Origin: Deltaproteobacteria bacterium
Lineage (GTDB): Bacteria; Myxococcota_A; Polyangia; Polyangiales; JADJMO01
DNA: 64,000 nucleotides
Direction of reading: 5' to 3'
NCBI GenBank assembly: GCA_016182965.1
Contig: JACPFM010000041.1
Span: 71,392 to 135,391, forward strand
In this document: piece after piece, positions 1 to 8,607 of the stretch
Layout of the letters: every line of letters starts with the position of its first letter
Numbering within the stretch: position 1 is the first letter of the stretch
Position numbers and translations under genes: made by a program
The notes under the pieces: generated by a model
What the model saw: only the letters and a program-made list of their open reading frames with translations
Told to the model about the DNA's origin: nothing
Databases searched by the model: none

Positions 1-2
1 TG

Positions 3-260
3 CCGTTCGTCTTCCGCCTGCACGATCGCACCTGGCACTACGACATCGAGCTCGCGCCGGTCGCGCTGTTCCAGGCCGACGACACCCGGCGCAGCTGGGG
101 CATCCGCTTCGGCCTCGGCGGCGGCGTGCAGGGGCGCCGAACGCGCGGGCTGATCCCGTGGGCGGGCATGGCCTTCGCGTACGAGACCTATTTCCCCGGT
201 GCGCGACCGCAGATGTCGTTCCTGCGCGGGGGGCTGCGGGTGGGGATCGTGTGGGGGTAG
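3..260 (+). CDS. C-terminal part of a probable outer-membrane barrel-like protein (5' truncated)
   Basis: The frame is open from the window edge to a TAG at 258-260, so only the last 85 residues are visible. They alternate polar and hydrophobic/aromatic residues with many Gly (for example GIRFGLGGGVQ and FLRGGLRVGIVWG). This is the pattern of transmembrane beta-strands, and the protein ends in an aromatic-Gly strand as many outer-membrane barrels do. A short GC hairpin follows the stop directly. I do not recognise a family, and the barrel assignment is inferred from composition only. Confidence 0.55.
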   Translation, partial: PFVFRLHDRTWHYDIELAPVALFQADDTRRSWGIRFGLGGGVQGRRTRGLIPWAGMAFAYETYFPGARPQMSFLRGGLRVGIVWG

Positions 261-275
261 CCCGCCGTCGGCGGG
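261..275. terminator. GC hairpin after the partial barrel gene
   Basis: CCCGCC-GTC-GGCGGG is a perfect 6-bp stem with a 3-base loop, starting right after the TAG of the partial gene. No T-tract follows, so it would be a weak or bidirectional terminator between two convergent transcription units. Confidence 0.35.
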
Positions 276-288
276 CGCGTGCACTGCA

Positions 289-530
289 TCAGAAGGTCGA
301 GCCCATTCCCGGCCCCGGCGGCGTACGCGCGTCGAATCGTGAGAGCATGCCCCACCCGCCTGGGATGAAGTAGACATGGCGACCCGCGAGTCTTGGCGCA
401 CGACATCTTCCGTCGCATCGACGCCTTCGGCGTCGGCCGGCGCTCGATCGAGCTCGTCGAGACCGAAGACGGCGTTGCACGCGGACAGCGAGACCATGGC
501 CGCGAGGCCCAACAGACGTGCGGTGCGCAT
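289..530 (-). pseudogene. Short lipoprotein gene or lipoprotein gene remnant
   Basis: An ATG at 530 lies three bases after the stop of the PEGA-protein gene. It opens a lipoprotein leader, MRTARLLGLAAMVSLSAC, with a clear lipobox (LSAC), followed by NAVFGLDELD and an Asp-rich stretch. That frame then runs on without a stop beyond the window edge, antisense to the barrel gene. A plausible C-terminus (YFIPGGWGMLSRFDAR, stop at 289) lies in another frame, with the frame change near 390-410. Either the gene is frameshifted or it is a remnant. The leader resembles a lipoprotein type common in Myxococcota; the function is unknown. It probably belongs to the kinase/PEGA operon. Confidence 0.38.
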
Positions 531-533
531 CGG

Positions 534-1458
534 TCAGAACCTCCCCACGATCGACAGCGTGCCCGCGCCCACCCCGACGCCGGTCACCGCAGGCTTGCCG
601 GCCCGCGACGGCTCGGCGCTCGGGGCCGTCAGCCACAGGACGACGCCTCCCGCGGTCGCCACTGCGCCGAGCGCGAACATCACGGTCGCCGTCGTGCCCA
701 GCGATCACGCGTCGTCGGTGGCCGACTTGCCGGCCTCGTCGCACAGGCCGGACACGCAGTGGCCGTCGCGCGCGTCGAGGTACTTCGCGCGCGCCGACAG
801 GGCGAGCGCGCCTCCGACGCCCATGCCGAGCACGCCGGCCGCGCCCACGATCAGCCCGATGGTCTTGGTGGGGGCTCCGTCTCGGGTCGCAGCGACGTCG
901 CTCGACGGCGACGGCGCGATCGGCGGGCGCACGGCCGCGGGCGCCGCGCTGCTGTCGCTCGTCCCCGCCGGGGCCGGCGCCGCGGCTGGCGCCGGAGCCG
1001 GCGTCGTCGCCTCGCCCGCCCCGATCGGCGGCGGGAACTTCAGCGTCACCTTCTGGCGTTGCCCGGGCTCGAGGGTGACGGACGTCTGTTGATCCGGCGC
1101 GCCGGCGACGCGCGCCACGACGAGGTGCTTGCCGGGATTGACCCGCACGCCCTCCTGCGCAGCGACCGCGGGCACGATCTTGCCGTCGATCTCGAGGGTC
1201 ACCGCGCCCGACGCGCCCTGCACGATCAGCTCCAGCACCGGGATCTTCGGCACCAGCTGCGCGAGGAACGTCGAGACCTCCTCGCGCGCCTTCTTGCCCT
1301 CGGCGGTCTCGGTGCGCGCGCAGCTCCTTGCCGTCGTGCATGAAGTCGCGTGCCGACGCCTTGTCGGCGGCGGTCGGTTCGGCGTGGAGCGCCGCGGCCG
1401 GCGCGGAGGCGACCGACAGACACGCGATCAGCAGACCCAGTCGGATGCGCTCATTCAA
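534..1458 (-). pseudogene. PEGA-domain secreted/membrane protein with two frameshifts
   Basis: Coding potential is continuous but split over three frames. From a TTG at 1458 comes a signal peptide (RLGLLIACLSVASAPAAALHAEP) up to KELR near 1320. The next frame reads EVSTFLAQLVPKIPVLEL, then a PEGA-type carrier domain (LEIDGKIVPA, VNPGKHLVVARVAG) and an Ala/Pro-rich linker with a membrane segment. A second shift near 705 leads into another membrane helix (ALGAVATAGGVVLWLTAP), ending at 534. The order signal peptide, PEGA, linker, two membrane helices is common in Myxococcota proteins encoded beside Ser/Thr kinases. The start overlaps the kinase stop by 8 bp, which suggests translational coupling. 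With two single-base shifts, either assembly indels or a decayed gene is possible. Confidence 0.72.
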
Positions 1459-2863
1459 CGGCGTCGTCCTCGTGTTGCACGGGCGGCTTCGGACCGACCG
1501 TGGGGTGGGCGCTCGGCACCTTCGTGGAGACCGAGGCGATCGGCTTGGCGGAGCCCGCGGCCGCGGGTTTTGCGGGGTTCGTGGCGGGCTTCTCGGGCGT
1601 CTTCGCCTCGGAGACGATCGGCGCTTGGACCGTCTTCGGTTCGATCGACGACGCGCTCGTCGTGATCTCGGGCGCCGACGCGACGACCTTCGGCTCGTGC
1701 GGATCGCTCGCCGCCGCAGGCAGCGGATCGGCAGACGTGGCGGGCGGCGCCGGCGGACGCGTCGAGACCCAGACGCCGACCGCCGCCGCGAGCAGGGCCG
1801 CGACGCCGAGCCACACGAACGGACCAGGGCGGCGAGGCGGCACCACGCGCTCGAGCGCCTCGCCGTCGCCCGGGTCCATCGTGCGGGCGAACGTCTGCAC
1901 CCGCGTGGTCGAGCCGGCGCGCGGGGGCTCGCCCGCGCTCGAACTGCCGAGCGGCATCGTGACCGCGAGCCTCGCCGCCTCGCCTGCGGACGAGGACGAA
2001 GACGAGGACACGTGCGCGCCGCCCGTCGCGGCGACGAAGGCTTCGGCCAGCGCCCGCGCGGTCGGGAAGCGCTGCTTGGGATCGCGCGCGCACGCCCTGG
2101 CGAACCACGCATCGATCGCCGGCGAGAGCCCCGCGGCGGCCCGCGAGGGGACCGGGAGCTCGGTCGAGCAGATCTGCACGGCGATGGCGGCGAGCGTCTC
2201 ACCGTCGAACGGGCGACGGCCGGTGAGCGCGATGTACGCGACGGCTCCCAGCGACCAGAGGTCGGTGCGGGCGTCGAGCGCCTTCGAGCCCATGAGCTGC
2301 TCGGGGGACATCCAGTACGGCGAGCCGATCACCGCGCCGGTGCTCGTCGCGCCGGCCGCGTCGGCGCGCACCACCTTGGCGATCCCGAAGTCGAGGACCT
2401 TCACGAAGGCCTCGTCTTCGCCCGTCTCGCAGAGGAAGATGTTCTCGGGCTTGATGTCGCGGTGGACAATCCCCTTGTCGTGCGCGCGACCGAGCGCGCG
2501 CGCGACCTGGACGACCACGCCGGCGACCTCCGCCGGCGCCATGGGGCCGACGCGCGACAGCCGCGCGGCGAGATCCTCGCCCTCGAGCAGCTCCATCGCG
2601 ATGTACGGGAGCCCGCGCTGCGAGATGCCGTGATCGAGCATCTGCACGACGTGCGGGCTACGCACTTCGGAGGCCGCAGCCGCCTCGCGCTGGAAGCGGG
2701 CCACCGCGTCCGCGTTGTTCGCGAGATCGCCGGTGATGAACTTCACGACCACGTCGCAGTTCAGGCCGACGTGCCGCGCCACCCACACGGTGCCCATTCC
2801 GCCGGCGCCGAGGCGTCGCGAGAGGCGCAGCGTCGGCGTGACGAAATCGCCCGGTTCCTGCAT
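1451..2863 (-). CDS. Transmembrane Ser/Thr protein kinase (PknB-type)
   Basis: 470-residue Hanks-type kinase. The Gly-rich loop GAGGMG is at 19-24, the ATP-binding Lys at about 41 (VVVKF), the helix-C Glu at about 60, the catalytic loop HRDIKPEN around Asp136, DFG at 158-160, and the substrate segment SPYWMSPEQ follows. All catalytic residues are present. After about residue 270 comes a Ser-rich juxtamembrane linker, one membrane helix (VWLGVAALLAAAVGVWV, about 340) and a Pro/Ala/Lys-rich C-terminal tail without a recognisable sensor domain. The ATG at 2863 is chosen because AGGGTGG lies just upstream; the frame continues further 5' without kinase sequence. It overlaps the PEGA gene, so the two are probably co-expressed. 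Confidence 0.93.
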   Translation of the reverse strand: MQEPGDFVTPTLRLSRRLGAGGMGTVWVARHVGLNCDVVVKFITGDLANNADAVARFQREAAAASEVRSPHVVQMLDHGISQRGLPYIAMELLEGEDLAARLSRVGPMAPAEVAGVVVQVARALGRAHDKGIVHRDIKPENIFLCETGEDEAFVKVLDFGIAKVVRADAAGATSTGAVIGSPYWMSPEQLMGSKALDARTDLWSLGAVAYIALTGRRPFDGETLAAIAVQICSTELPVPSRAAAGLSPAIDAWFARACARDPKQRFPTARALAEAFVAATGGAHVSSSSSSSAGEAARLAVTMPLGSSSAGEPPRAGSTTRVQTFARTMDPGDGEALERVVPPRRPGPFVWLGVAALLAAAVGVWVSTRPPAPPATSADPLPAAASDPHEPKVVASAPEITTSASSIEPKTVQAPIVSEAKTPEKPATNPAKPAAAGSAKPIASVSTKVPSAHPTVGPKPPVQHEDDAVE

Positions 2864-3024
2864 GGTCCACCCTGGTGGAGAGGGCTCCTCCCGTTCGTGA
2901 ACGCGTCCGGCGTCGAATTCTCGGTCGCCGCAGTTTCCCGGCACCAGCGCTGGCTCCGGGCCGGCCGGAGGCCGCCTCGTCCCGGCGCGCGCCAGCGTTC
3001 ATACTGTCGGGTGGAGGGCCGCGC

Positions 3025-3402
3025 ATGTCCCCGCCCGACTTGGAGGCTCGTCTCGTCCGCCTCGAGAACGACAACCGTCTGCTTCGGCGGCTGGTCGCGG
3101 TGCTCGGTGTCGTAGCCGCCGCGCCGCTCCTCGCCGCCTACGTCCCGGCCAACGAAGTGATCGAGGCGTCGGAGTTCGTCCTACGCGATCGCGGCGGCGC
3201 GGCACGGGCGCGGCTCTTCCTGGATGAACAGGGCAAGACGCGCCTTCAGCTCCGCGACGGCGACGATCGCTCGACCGTCCTCTCGGCCGGCTCGGTGCTC
3301 GTCGTCGAGAAGGACGCCAGAGGGAGCCTCGAGCCGATCAAGCCCATCCCCGCGAAGGCGATGCCGACGGCGTCGGCGAACCCGCTCGACGGACGGTTCT
3401 GA
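3025..3402 (+). CDS. Small membrane-anchored protein with N-terminal coiled coil
   Basis: 125 residues. A short heptad-like segment (LEARLVRLENDNRLLRRL) is followed by one membrane helix (VAVLGVVAAAPLLAAYV). The outside part includes the segment VIEASEFVLRDRGGAARARL. I believe similar small proteins with an 'EFVLRD..G..RARL' core occur in other bacteria without known function. Start ATG 3025 is supported by GGTGGAGG upstream. It is convergent with the metallophosphoesterase, with only 4 bases between the stops. Function unknown. Confidence 0.72.
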   Translation: MSPPDLEARLVRLENDNRLLRRLVAVLGVVAAAPLLAAYVPANEVIEASEFVLRDRGGAARARLFLDEQGKTRLQLRDGDDRSTVLSAGSVLVVEKDARGSLEPIKPIPAKAMPTASANPLDGRF

Positions 3403-3406
3403 TCGG

Positions 3407-4618
3407 TCACTTCTCCTTGCGCTCCTGCTCCTCCTGCGCGGAGATCTCCTCCAGGCGCGCCGCGTCGGGCCGGAGCAGGGCGCGCACCCCGGGGATCACG
3501 TCGAAGATCGACAGCGGCATCGTCCCCGGCGGGCGCAGCGGCGACGGCTCGTCGACGAGGTACGCGCGCACCACCTCGTCGCCGGACATCCACACCTCGG
3601 CCCAGGTCTTGTTCACCGGCGTCTGCACCAGGCCGTCGGCGTCGATGACGAACTCGTCGCGCAGCGCGCCGGTGCGCAGCACGCGACGGCCGGAGAAGCT
3701 CCACCACCCGGGCTCGTGCACGTGCCCGACCATGCGCAGATCGTAGCGATCGTCCTCGGTCATCATGCGCTGGAAGTCGGCCTGGGTCCCGACCTCGACG
3801 TCCATCGCGGCGAAGCGCCAGACGACCTCCTTGAGCATCGTCCAGTTCACGCGCTTGACCGGGTTCTTCGCGCCGAAGTAGTCGCGCCACCAATCGCGGG
3901 TCCAGTACGACCACGCGAGGGACGTCAGCAGCTCCTTCACCTCGGGGACCAGCTCGAGCACCAGCTTCTTCGGCTTGAGCCGATCGTGGTGGTGCAGGAG
4001 CGGCTGCAGCGGGATCACCACGTCGAGCAGCGCGACCGAGGCCCACGCGAGGTTGAGGATCTTCTCCCCTTTGTGCTCGAGGAATGGCTGGTCCACCTCG
4101 ACGCGGAAGAGCGGATCGAGCTGCGAGCCGTGCTCGAAGAACGCGCGCCCGAGCTCGAACTGATGGCCGTGGAAGCGCACGCGCTCGTCCTTGGCGGTGA
4201 GCCCGCGCACGACCTCCTGCACCTCGGGGAAGAACAGGTCGAGGTCGTGGTTGCCGGCCACGAAGTGGACCGCGGCCCGCGACCCGCGCCGTGCGAGCAC
4301 CTCGCGCAGCGCGGCGAAGAACGCCGGGTGCGCGGCGGCGACGCGGCTCATCTTGGCGACGGCGACGTCGCTGGTGACGTGGTGCGGCCACGTGTCCTTG
4401 TGGCTGGTCTTGAGCAGATCGAACGTGTCGCCGTTGAACACCAGATCGAGCGCCACGTCGTCGTAGCGCGGGTCGAGGTAGCGACGCAGCACGTCGCCGA
4501 GCCACGGCGAGTTGGGGAAGTCGTCGAGCGCGCCCCCCGCCCCCATCTCGATGTCGCTGAGGACCACGACCAGGCGATCGGGACGTCCACGCGAGCGGAC
4601 CCGAGGCGTGCGGTGCAT
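3407..4618 (-). CDS. Calcineurin-like metallophosphoesterase
   Basis: 403 residues with the ordered metal-binding blocks of the calcineurin-like phosphoesterase fold: VLSDIEMG at about 19-26 (Glu replaces the usual His of DxH), FNGDTFDLL, VAGNHDLDLFF and GHVHEPGWW. A long helical insertion rich in Trp and aromatics lies between GNHD and GHVH, and a C-terminal extension ends in a charged helix (EEISAQEEQERKEK). The family hydrolyses phosphomono- or diesters with a two-metal centre; the substrate cannot be named. No signal peptide, so cytoplasmic. It is transcribed away from the MATE gene, with about 250 bp between them that holds nothing else I recognise. Confidence 0.85.
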   Translation of the reverse strand: MHRTPRVRSRGRPDRLVVVLSDIEMGAGGALDDFPNSPWLGDVLRRYLDPRYDDVALDLVFNGDTFDLLKTSHKDTWPHHVTSDVAVAKMSRVAAAHPAFFAALREVLARRGSRAAVHFVAGNHDLDLFFPEVQEVVRGLTAKDERVRFHGHQFELGRAFFEHGSQLDPLFRVEVDQPFLEHKGEKILNLAWASVALLDVVIPLQPLLHHHDRLKPKKLVLELVPEVKELLTSLAWSYWTRDWWRDYFGAKNPVKRVNWTMLKEVVWRFAAMDVEVGTQADFQRMMTEDDRYDLRMVGHVHEPGWWSFSGRRVLRTGALRDEFVIDADGLVQTPVNKTWAEVWMSGDEVVRAYLVDEPSPLRPPGTMPLSIFDVIPGVRALLRPDAARLEEISAQEEQERKEK

Positions 4619-4870
4619 TGGGGACCGATGGTCGGAGGTCGCGCGCGGCGGGTCAAAACGGATCGACCGAACACGTGCGCTGGTTGGTCGAACACCCGGT
4701 AACGCGCCCGACGCGACCGGCGCCCGCGGAGCAGCCCCCGAGCTCGGCGTCGAGGGACAACGACGATCCTCGCGATGAAGGCCGACGAGTCGGTGAAGTG
4801 GAGCTTCCTCTCGCGGAGACTCCCGTGAGCGGTAGCGCGGGCGCGGCGTCCGTCGTATCGACGGGCGCCC

Positions 4871-6279
4871 GTGTCCGCGCCGCTCCGACTAGAAGCCAGG
4901 GCGAACCTTCGCCTGGCGATGCCCATCGTCGTCGCGCAGCTCGGCACGATGGCGATGGGCCTCGTCGACACGGCGATCGTCGGCCGCGTCGGAGAGCGCG
5001 CGCTCGCGGGCGTGGCGCTCGGGAACACGCTGGCCGTCGCCGTGAGCATGCCCGCGTTCGGCGTGTTCCTGGCGCTCGAGCCGATCGCCGCGCAGGCGGT
5101 CGGCGCGGGCGAGCGGGTCTCTGCCCGCACGGCCGAGCGCGCGGGGATGCGCCTCGCGTGGCTGCTCTCGCTGCCGGTGATGATGATCGCGTGGGCAGCC
5201 TCGGGCTCCTGCCGCTGCTGAAGGTCGATCCGACGACGGTCCCCGACGCACGCGCGTACATGTACGCGCGGCTGCCCTCGATCGTGCCGGTGTTCGTGTT
5301 CCTCGCCGCGAAGACCTATCACCAGGCAGCCGGCCGCACGCGCGCCGCGGTCGAGGGGGTGATCGTCGCCAACGTCGTGCACGCGATCGCCGCGTGGGTG
5401 GCGGTGTTCGGCGACGCGGGCCTTCAGCGCCTCGGGCTGCCGGCGCTCGGAGTCCCCGCGTTCGGCGCGGCCGGGGCCGGCATCGCCACCAGCATGTCGC
5501 ACGCGGTGCTCGCGGCGTGGATGATCGGTCCGCGGGCACGCGTCCCCGAGGGCGCACGCGACGCCCTCCGCGAGGGCGAGCGGGTCGATCCTTCGGAGCA
5601 GCGGCGCATCGAGAGGAAGCTCCTGCGCCTCGGCTTCCCCATCGGGCTCCAGCTCGCCGCCGAGGTGGGGATCTTCTCGTTCGTCGCCCTCCTGATGGGT
5701 CGCATCGGCGGCCGCGCGGCGGCGGCCCACCAGATCGCCATCAACCTGGCCAGCCTGTCGTTCATGGGAGCGCTCGGCATCGCGCAGGCCACGTCGGTGC
5801 GCGTCGGCACGGCGATCGGCGAGGGGTACGCGGAAGGAGCCGAGGCGGGCGCGGCCCGGCGCGACGCGCGGCGGGCGGGCTTCGTCGGGATCGCGCTCGG
5901 CGTGTCGATCATGGCCGGATGGGCGCTGCTCTTCGCCGTCGCGCCGCGGCTCCTCGCGCGCGCGTTCTCGCCCGACGAGCCGGTGATCGTCGTGGCCACC
6001 ACGCTCATCCAGATCGCCGCCTTGTTCCAGCTCGCCGACGGGGCGCAGGTGGTCGCCGCCGGTGCCCTGCGCGGCGCGGCCGACACGCGCTGGCCGCTGA
6101 TGCTCAACGTCGTCGTCCACTGGGGCTTCGGTCTGCCGGTCGGGTGGTGGCTCGCGTTCCATCGCGGCTGGGGCGCGGTCGGTCTGTGGCTCGGCCTCAC
6201 CGCCGGGCTGTTCGTCATCGCCGCGTCGCTGATCGCGCGCTTCGTGATCCTGACCCGCCGCTCCATCGCGCGGGCGTGA
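4871..6279 (+). pseudogene. MATE-family multidrug/organic cation efflux protein, frameshifted
   Basis: From GTG 4871 the protein begins LRLAMPIVVAQLGTMAMGLVDTAIVGRVG, the typical first half of a MATE (NorM-like) transporter. This frame ends at 5221. The rest (LGLLPLLKVDP onward, to 6279) continues in another frame, with the change near 5190-5200. The second part has the conserved MATE features, including GAAGAGIATSMSH, AAAHQIAINLASLSFM and GALRGAADTRWPLM. Joined, it is about 470 residues with 12 predicted helices, normal for the family. MATE proteins export cationic compounds using Na+ or H+ gradients. The single shift may be an assembly indel, since both halves are otherwise well preserved. 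Confidence 0.8.
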
Positions 6280-6337
6280 GGGACGCGCGGGGAAGCCTCG
6301 CGTTGCCCGTCGCGGGCCCTGCGCATAGCCTCGCACC

Positions 6338-7324
6338 ATGCCTTCGGCAGCCTTCCTCCTTCAGCTCATGAGGTCGGCCGCAGCGGTGAGCGCGCGGCGC
6401 CGCTCGCGCGGTCCCCTGCGCCCGACGTGGTCGTGGGGTTTCGAGGTCGTCGCCGACGCGATGAAGACCCACGCCGCCCATATCGGGCAGCATGACTGGG
6501 CGACGCAGCGGCGACTGTGGGACGCGCAGAGCGCGCCGTCGCCGGTCTTTCGCGAGGTCACGCGCGAGCCGACGCAAATCGCCGGTCTCCGCGGCGAGTG
6601 GTTCCTCCCCAAGAACGCCGCGCCCAAGGCCGTGGTCCTCTACCTCCACGGCGGCTCGTTCATCTACGGATCGATGAAGACGCACGGGGAGGCGATCGCG
6701 CGCATCGCGCTCGCCTCGTCCGCGCGCGTGTTCGCGGCCGACTACCGCCTCGCGCCCGAGCACCCTTTCCCGGCGCAGCTCGACGACGCGCTCGCTGCGT
6801 ACCGCGCGCTGCGCGCCCAGGGGCACGAGCGCATCGTGATCGCCGGCGACTCGGCGGGCGGCAACCTCGCGATCGTCACGAGCCTCGCGCTCGTCGAGGC
6901 GGGCGATCCGCCGGCCGGCGCGGTGCTCCTCTCGCCGTGGGTCGATCTCACGGCGCGCGGCGGCTCGCTCGAGAGCAACGCCCCGTGCGACTACGCCGCT
7001 CCAGAGAATTTCCCGCGCTGGGCCGCCACCTACCTCTCCGGCGCAGAGGCCGACGACCCGCGCGCGTCGCCGATCTTCGCCGATCTCTCCAAGCTGCCGC
7101 CATCGCTCGTCGTCATCGGCACCGCCGAGATGCTCCTCGATCAGGTGCGCGCGTTCGTCGACCGCGCGCGCGCCGCCGGCGCCGGAGTGGAGGTGTTCGA
7201 GGACCCCGACATGATCCACGACGGCATCGTGTTCGCCGGCCTGTTCGCCCGCTGCCGCGAGGTGGAGCGGCGCGTCGGGGCCTTCGTGAAGCGCGTCGGA
7301 GAGCAGCCGCCGGACCGGCAGTAG
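6338..7324 (+). CDS. Alpha/beta hydrolase of the hormone-sensitive-lipase (HSL) family
   Basis: 328 residues. The oxyanion motif HGGSF is at 104-108, the nucleophile elbow GDSAGG has Ser at about 172, and the C-terminal acid and His are in GTAEMLLDQ and DPDMIHDGIVF. The order and spacing match HSL-type carboxylesterases (family IV), which hydrolyse short-chain acyl esters. There is no signal peptide, so it is likely cytoplasmic. It starts 59 bases after the MATE gene in the same direction and may be co-transcribed. The natural substrate cannot be deduced. Confidence 0.9.
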   Translation: MPSAAFLLQLMRSAAAVSARRRSRGPLRPTWSWGFEVVADAMKTHAAHIGQHDWATQRRLWDAQSAPSPVFREVTREPTQIAGLRGEWFLPKNAAPKAVVLYLHGGSFIYGSMKTHGEAIARIALASSARVFAADYRLAPEHPFPAQLDDALAAYRALRAQGHERIVIAGDSAGGNLAIVTSLALVEAGDPPAGAVLLSPWVDLTARGGSLESNAPCDYAAPENFPRWAATYLSGAEADDPRASPIFADLSKLPPSLVVIGTAEMLLDQVRAFVDRARAAGAGVEVFEDPDMIHDGIVFAGLFARCREVERRVGAFVKRVGEQPPDRQ

Positions 7325-7342
7325 CTCCGTGCGCGGGGCTCC

Positions 7343-7945
7343 TCACCGCACCGCGTGATAACGCACCAGCACGCCGCCGATGTCCTCCTCGCGCGGCTCG
7401 GCGTCGACGCCGGCTCCCTCGCGGGTCAGCTGGGCGAGCGCCGGATCGGAGAGCAGGATCTCGCGCTTGCCCGCGACGTCCTCGCCGAGCTTGAAGGCGA
7501 TGTTCACCTCGTCACCGAACACGTCGTCGCGGAGCTCGAGCACCCGACCGAAGCCGATGCCGATGCACGGGTGGATCCGGTCGTCCTCGTCGAGCGTCGC
7601 GTCGAGGGCGGCGGTCGCCGCGACGATCTCGCGCGCAGCCGCCACCGCGTCACGCACGCGCTCGTACGAATAGATGTGGTTGTCGGCTTCGCGCTTGACG
7701 CAGCGCCCCCCGTGCCGCTCGAGGATGGGCGTCAGCACCTGGTTGGCGCGCCGGAACACCGTGAGAAACCGCACGATGCCGTGCTTGCGGGTGAGGCGGG
7801 TGAAACCCGAGAGGTCGCTGACGAAGATGGCGCGGTCCGCGCCGCAGCGCCTCCACACCTCGCGCTCGACCTCCGCTGCGGAGGCCGGATCGGCGATCGA
7901 ACGGTCGAGGATCCGGAAGAGCTCTTCGCGCGAGACGCTCGCCAT
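7343..7945 (-). CDS. Class III adenylate/guanylate cyclase-like domain protein, probably degenerate
   Basis: 200 residues. SDLSGFTRLTRKHG carries the first metal-binding Asp, and FGDEVNIAFKLGEDV matches the G-D-x-V-N segment of class III nucleotidyl cyclase catalytic domains. The usual K-x-x-G-D motif around the second Asp reads KREADNHIY, with Gly replaced, so full activity is doubtful. A short N-terminal helix precedes the domain and no membrane or receiver domain is present. Many Myxococcota proteins of this build are annotated as cyclases without proof. It is convergent with the esterase gene (18 bases between stops). Confidence 0.78.
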   Translation of the reverse strand: MASVSREELFRILDRSIADPASAAEVEREVWRRCGADRAIFVSDLSGFTRLTRKHGIVRFLTVFRRANQVLTPILERHGGRCVKREADNHIYSYERVRDAVAAAREIVAATAALDATLDEDDRIHPCIGIGFGRVLELRDDVFGDEVNIAFKLGEDVAGKREILLSDPALAQLTREGAGVDAEPREEDIGGVLVRYHAVR

Positions 7946-7980
7946 GGACGCGATTCTACCTCGGTACTAGCACTCGGGTC

Positions 7981-8385
7981 ATGGCCTCGACGCACCCGCA
8001 TTTCGACGACAAAGGGCTCAAGTGGCACACGAAGCTCGCCGACGCGCTCGCTGAGGCGAAGGCGTCCGGCAGGCACGTGTTGATCGAGTACGGGCGGCAG
8101 GCGTGCAGCAGCTGCCGCACGCTCGTGCAGAACGTCATGCCCCACCCGGCCATCCGCGCCGAGCTCGAGAAGCACTTCGTCCTGCTCGCCACCGACTGCG
8201 ACACGCCGGAGCCCGAGGTCCGGGCCATCGGCGCCAAGCACATGTCGCACGCGCGTTCGCTGCCCTTCGTCATGTACCTGCGCGACGACGGCTCGTTCGT
8301 CTTCGGCACGCAGGGCCCGCGCGATCCGCACGCCTTCGCGCACGATTTGATGCACGGGAACGAGGATCCCGGGCACCATCACTGA
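7981..8385 (+). CDS. Thioredoxin-like protein with CxxC motif
   Basis: 134 residues with a thioredoxin-7/DUF255-like fold: HVLIEYGRQACSSCRTL contains the active CSSC at about 40-43. The cis-Pro equivalent is in SLPFVMYLRDDGSFV. The C-terminus is His-rich (DPGHHH). No signal peptide is visible, so it would act in the cytoplasm, perhaps as a disulfide reductase or thiol carrier. It begins 35 bases from the divergent cyclase-like gene. A repeat block follows the stop. Confidence 0.83.
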   Translation: MASTHPHFDDKGLKWHTKLADALAEAKASGRHVLIEYGRQACSSCRTLVQNVMPHPAIRAELEKHFVLLATDCDTPEPEVRAIGAKHMSHARSLPFVMYLRDDGSFVFGTQGPRDPHAFAHDLMHGNEDPGHHH

Positions 8386-8393
8386 GGGAGGAT

Positions 8394-8530
8394 GGGTCTA
8401 GAGTCTAGAGTCTAGAGTCTAGAGCCCAGAGCGCGGCCCAGCTTCCGACTGCAGCCGTCGCATGCCACCACTGCGCCCGCGCGTCCGCATCGACGCCCAC
8501 TCTAGACTCTAGACTCTAGACTCTAGACCC
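8394..8530. repeat. Inverted pair of heptamer arrays (TCTAGAG)4 / (CTCTAGA)4
   Basis: Four perfect TCTAGAG units at 8397-8424 and four perfect CTCTAGA units at 8500-8527 face each other across a 75-bp spacer. With the flanking GGG/CCC the inverted repeat arms are 31 bp (8394-8424 and 8500-8530). The block lies between the thioredoxin-like gene and serC and could fold into a long hairpin when transcribed. Confidence 0.9.
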
Positions 8531-8540
8531 AGACCAAGCG

Positions 8541-8589
8541 CCTTCGACCTTCGACCTTCGACCTTCGACCTTCGACCTTCGACCTTCGA
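8541..8589. repeat. Seven tandem CCTTCGA units before serC
   Basis: Seven perfect copies of CCTTCGA (phase variant of TCGACCT) end 18 bases before the serC ATG. The same heptamer family recurs at 39656-39683 and 57829-58047. Because it occupies the serC leader it will be part of the serC mRNA if the promoter is upstream. Confidence 0.9.
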
Positions 8590-8607
8590 CTGAAGCGAGA
8601 GCCCCCC

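Noticed and set aside
289..2202. Very long Arg/Pro/Ser-rich open frame opposite or across known genes, as in several other places (for example 10442-12154 and 12088-14679, minus strand)
   Set aside because: Such frames arise from very high GC content; they lack domain character and run against genes with clear motifs. Only the part that encodes the PEGA-protein leader is used.
8397..8590. CRISPR-like array
   Set aside because: Units are contiguous heptamers without variable spacers, and no cas gene is nearby.
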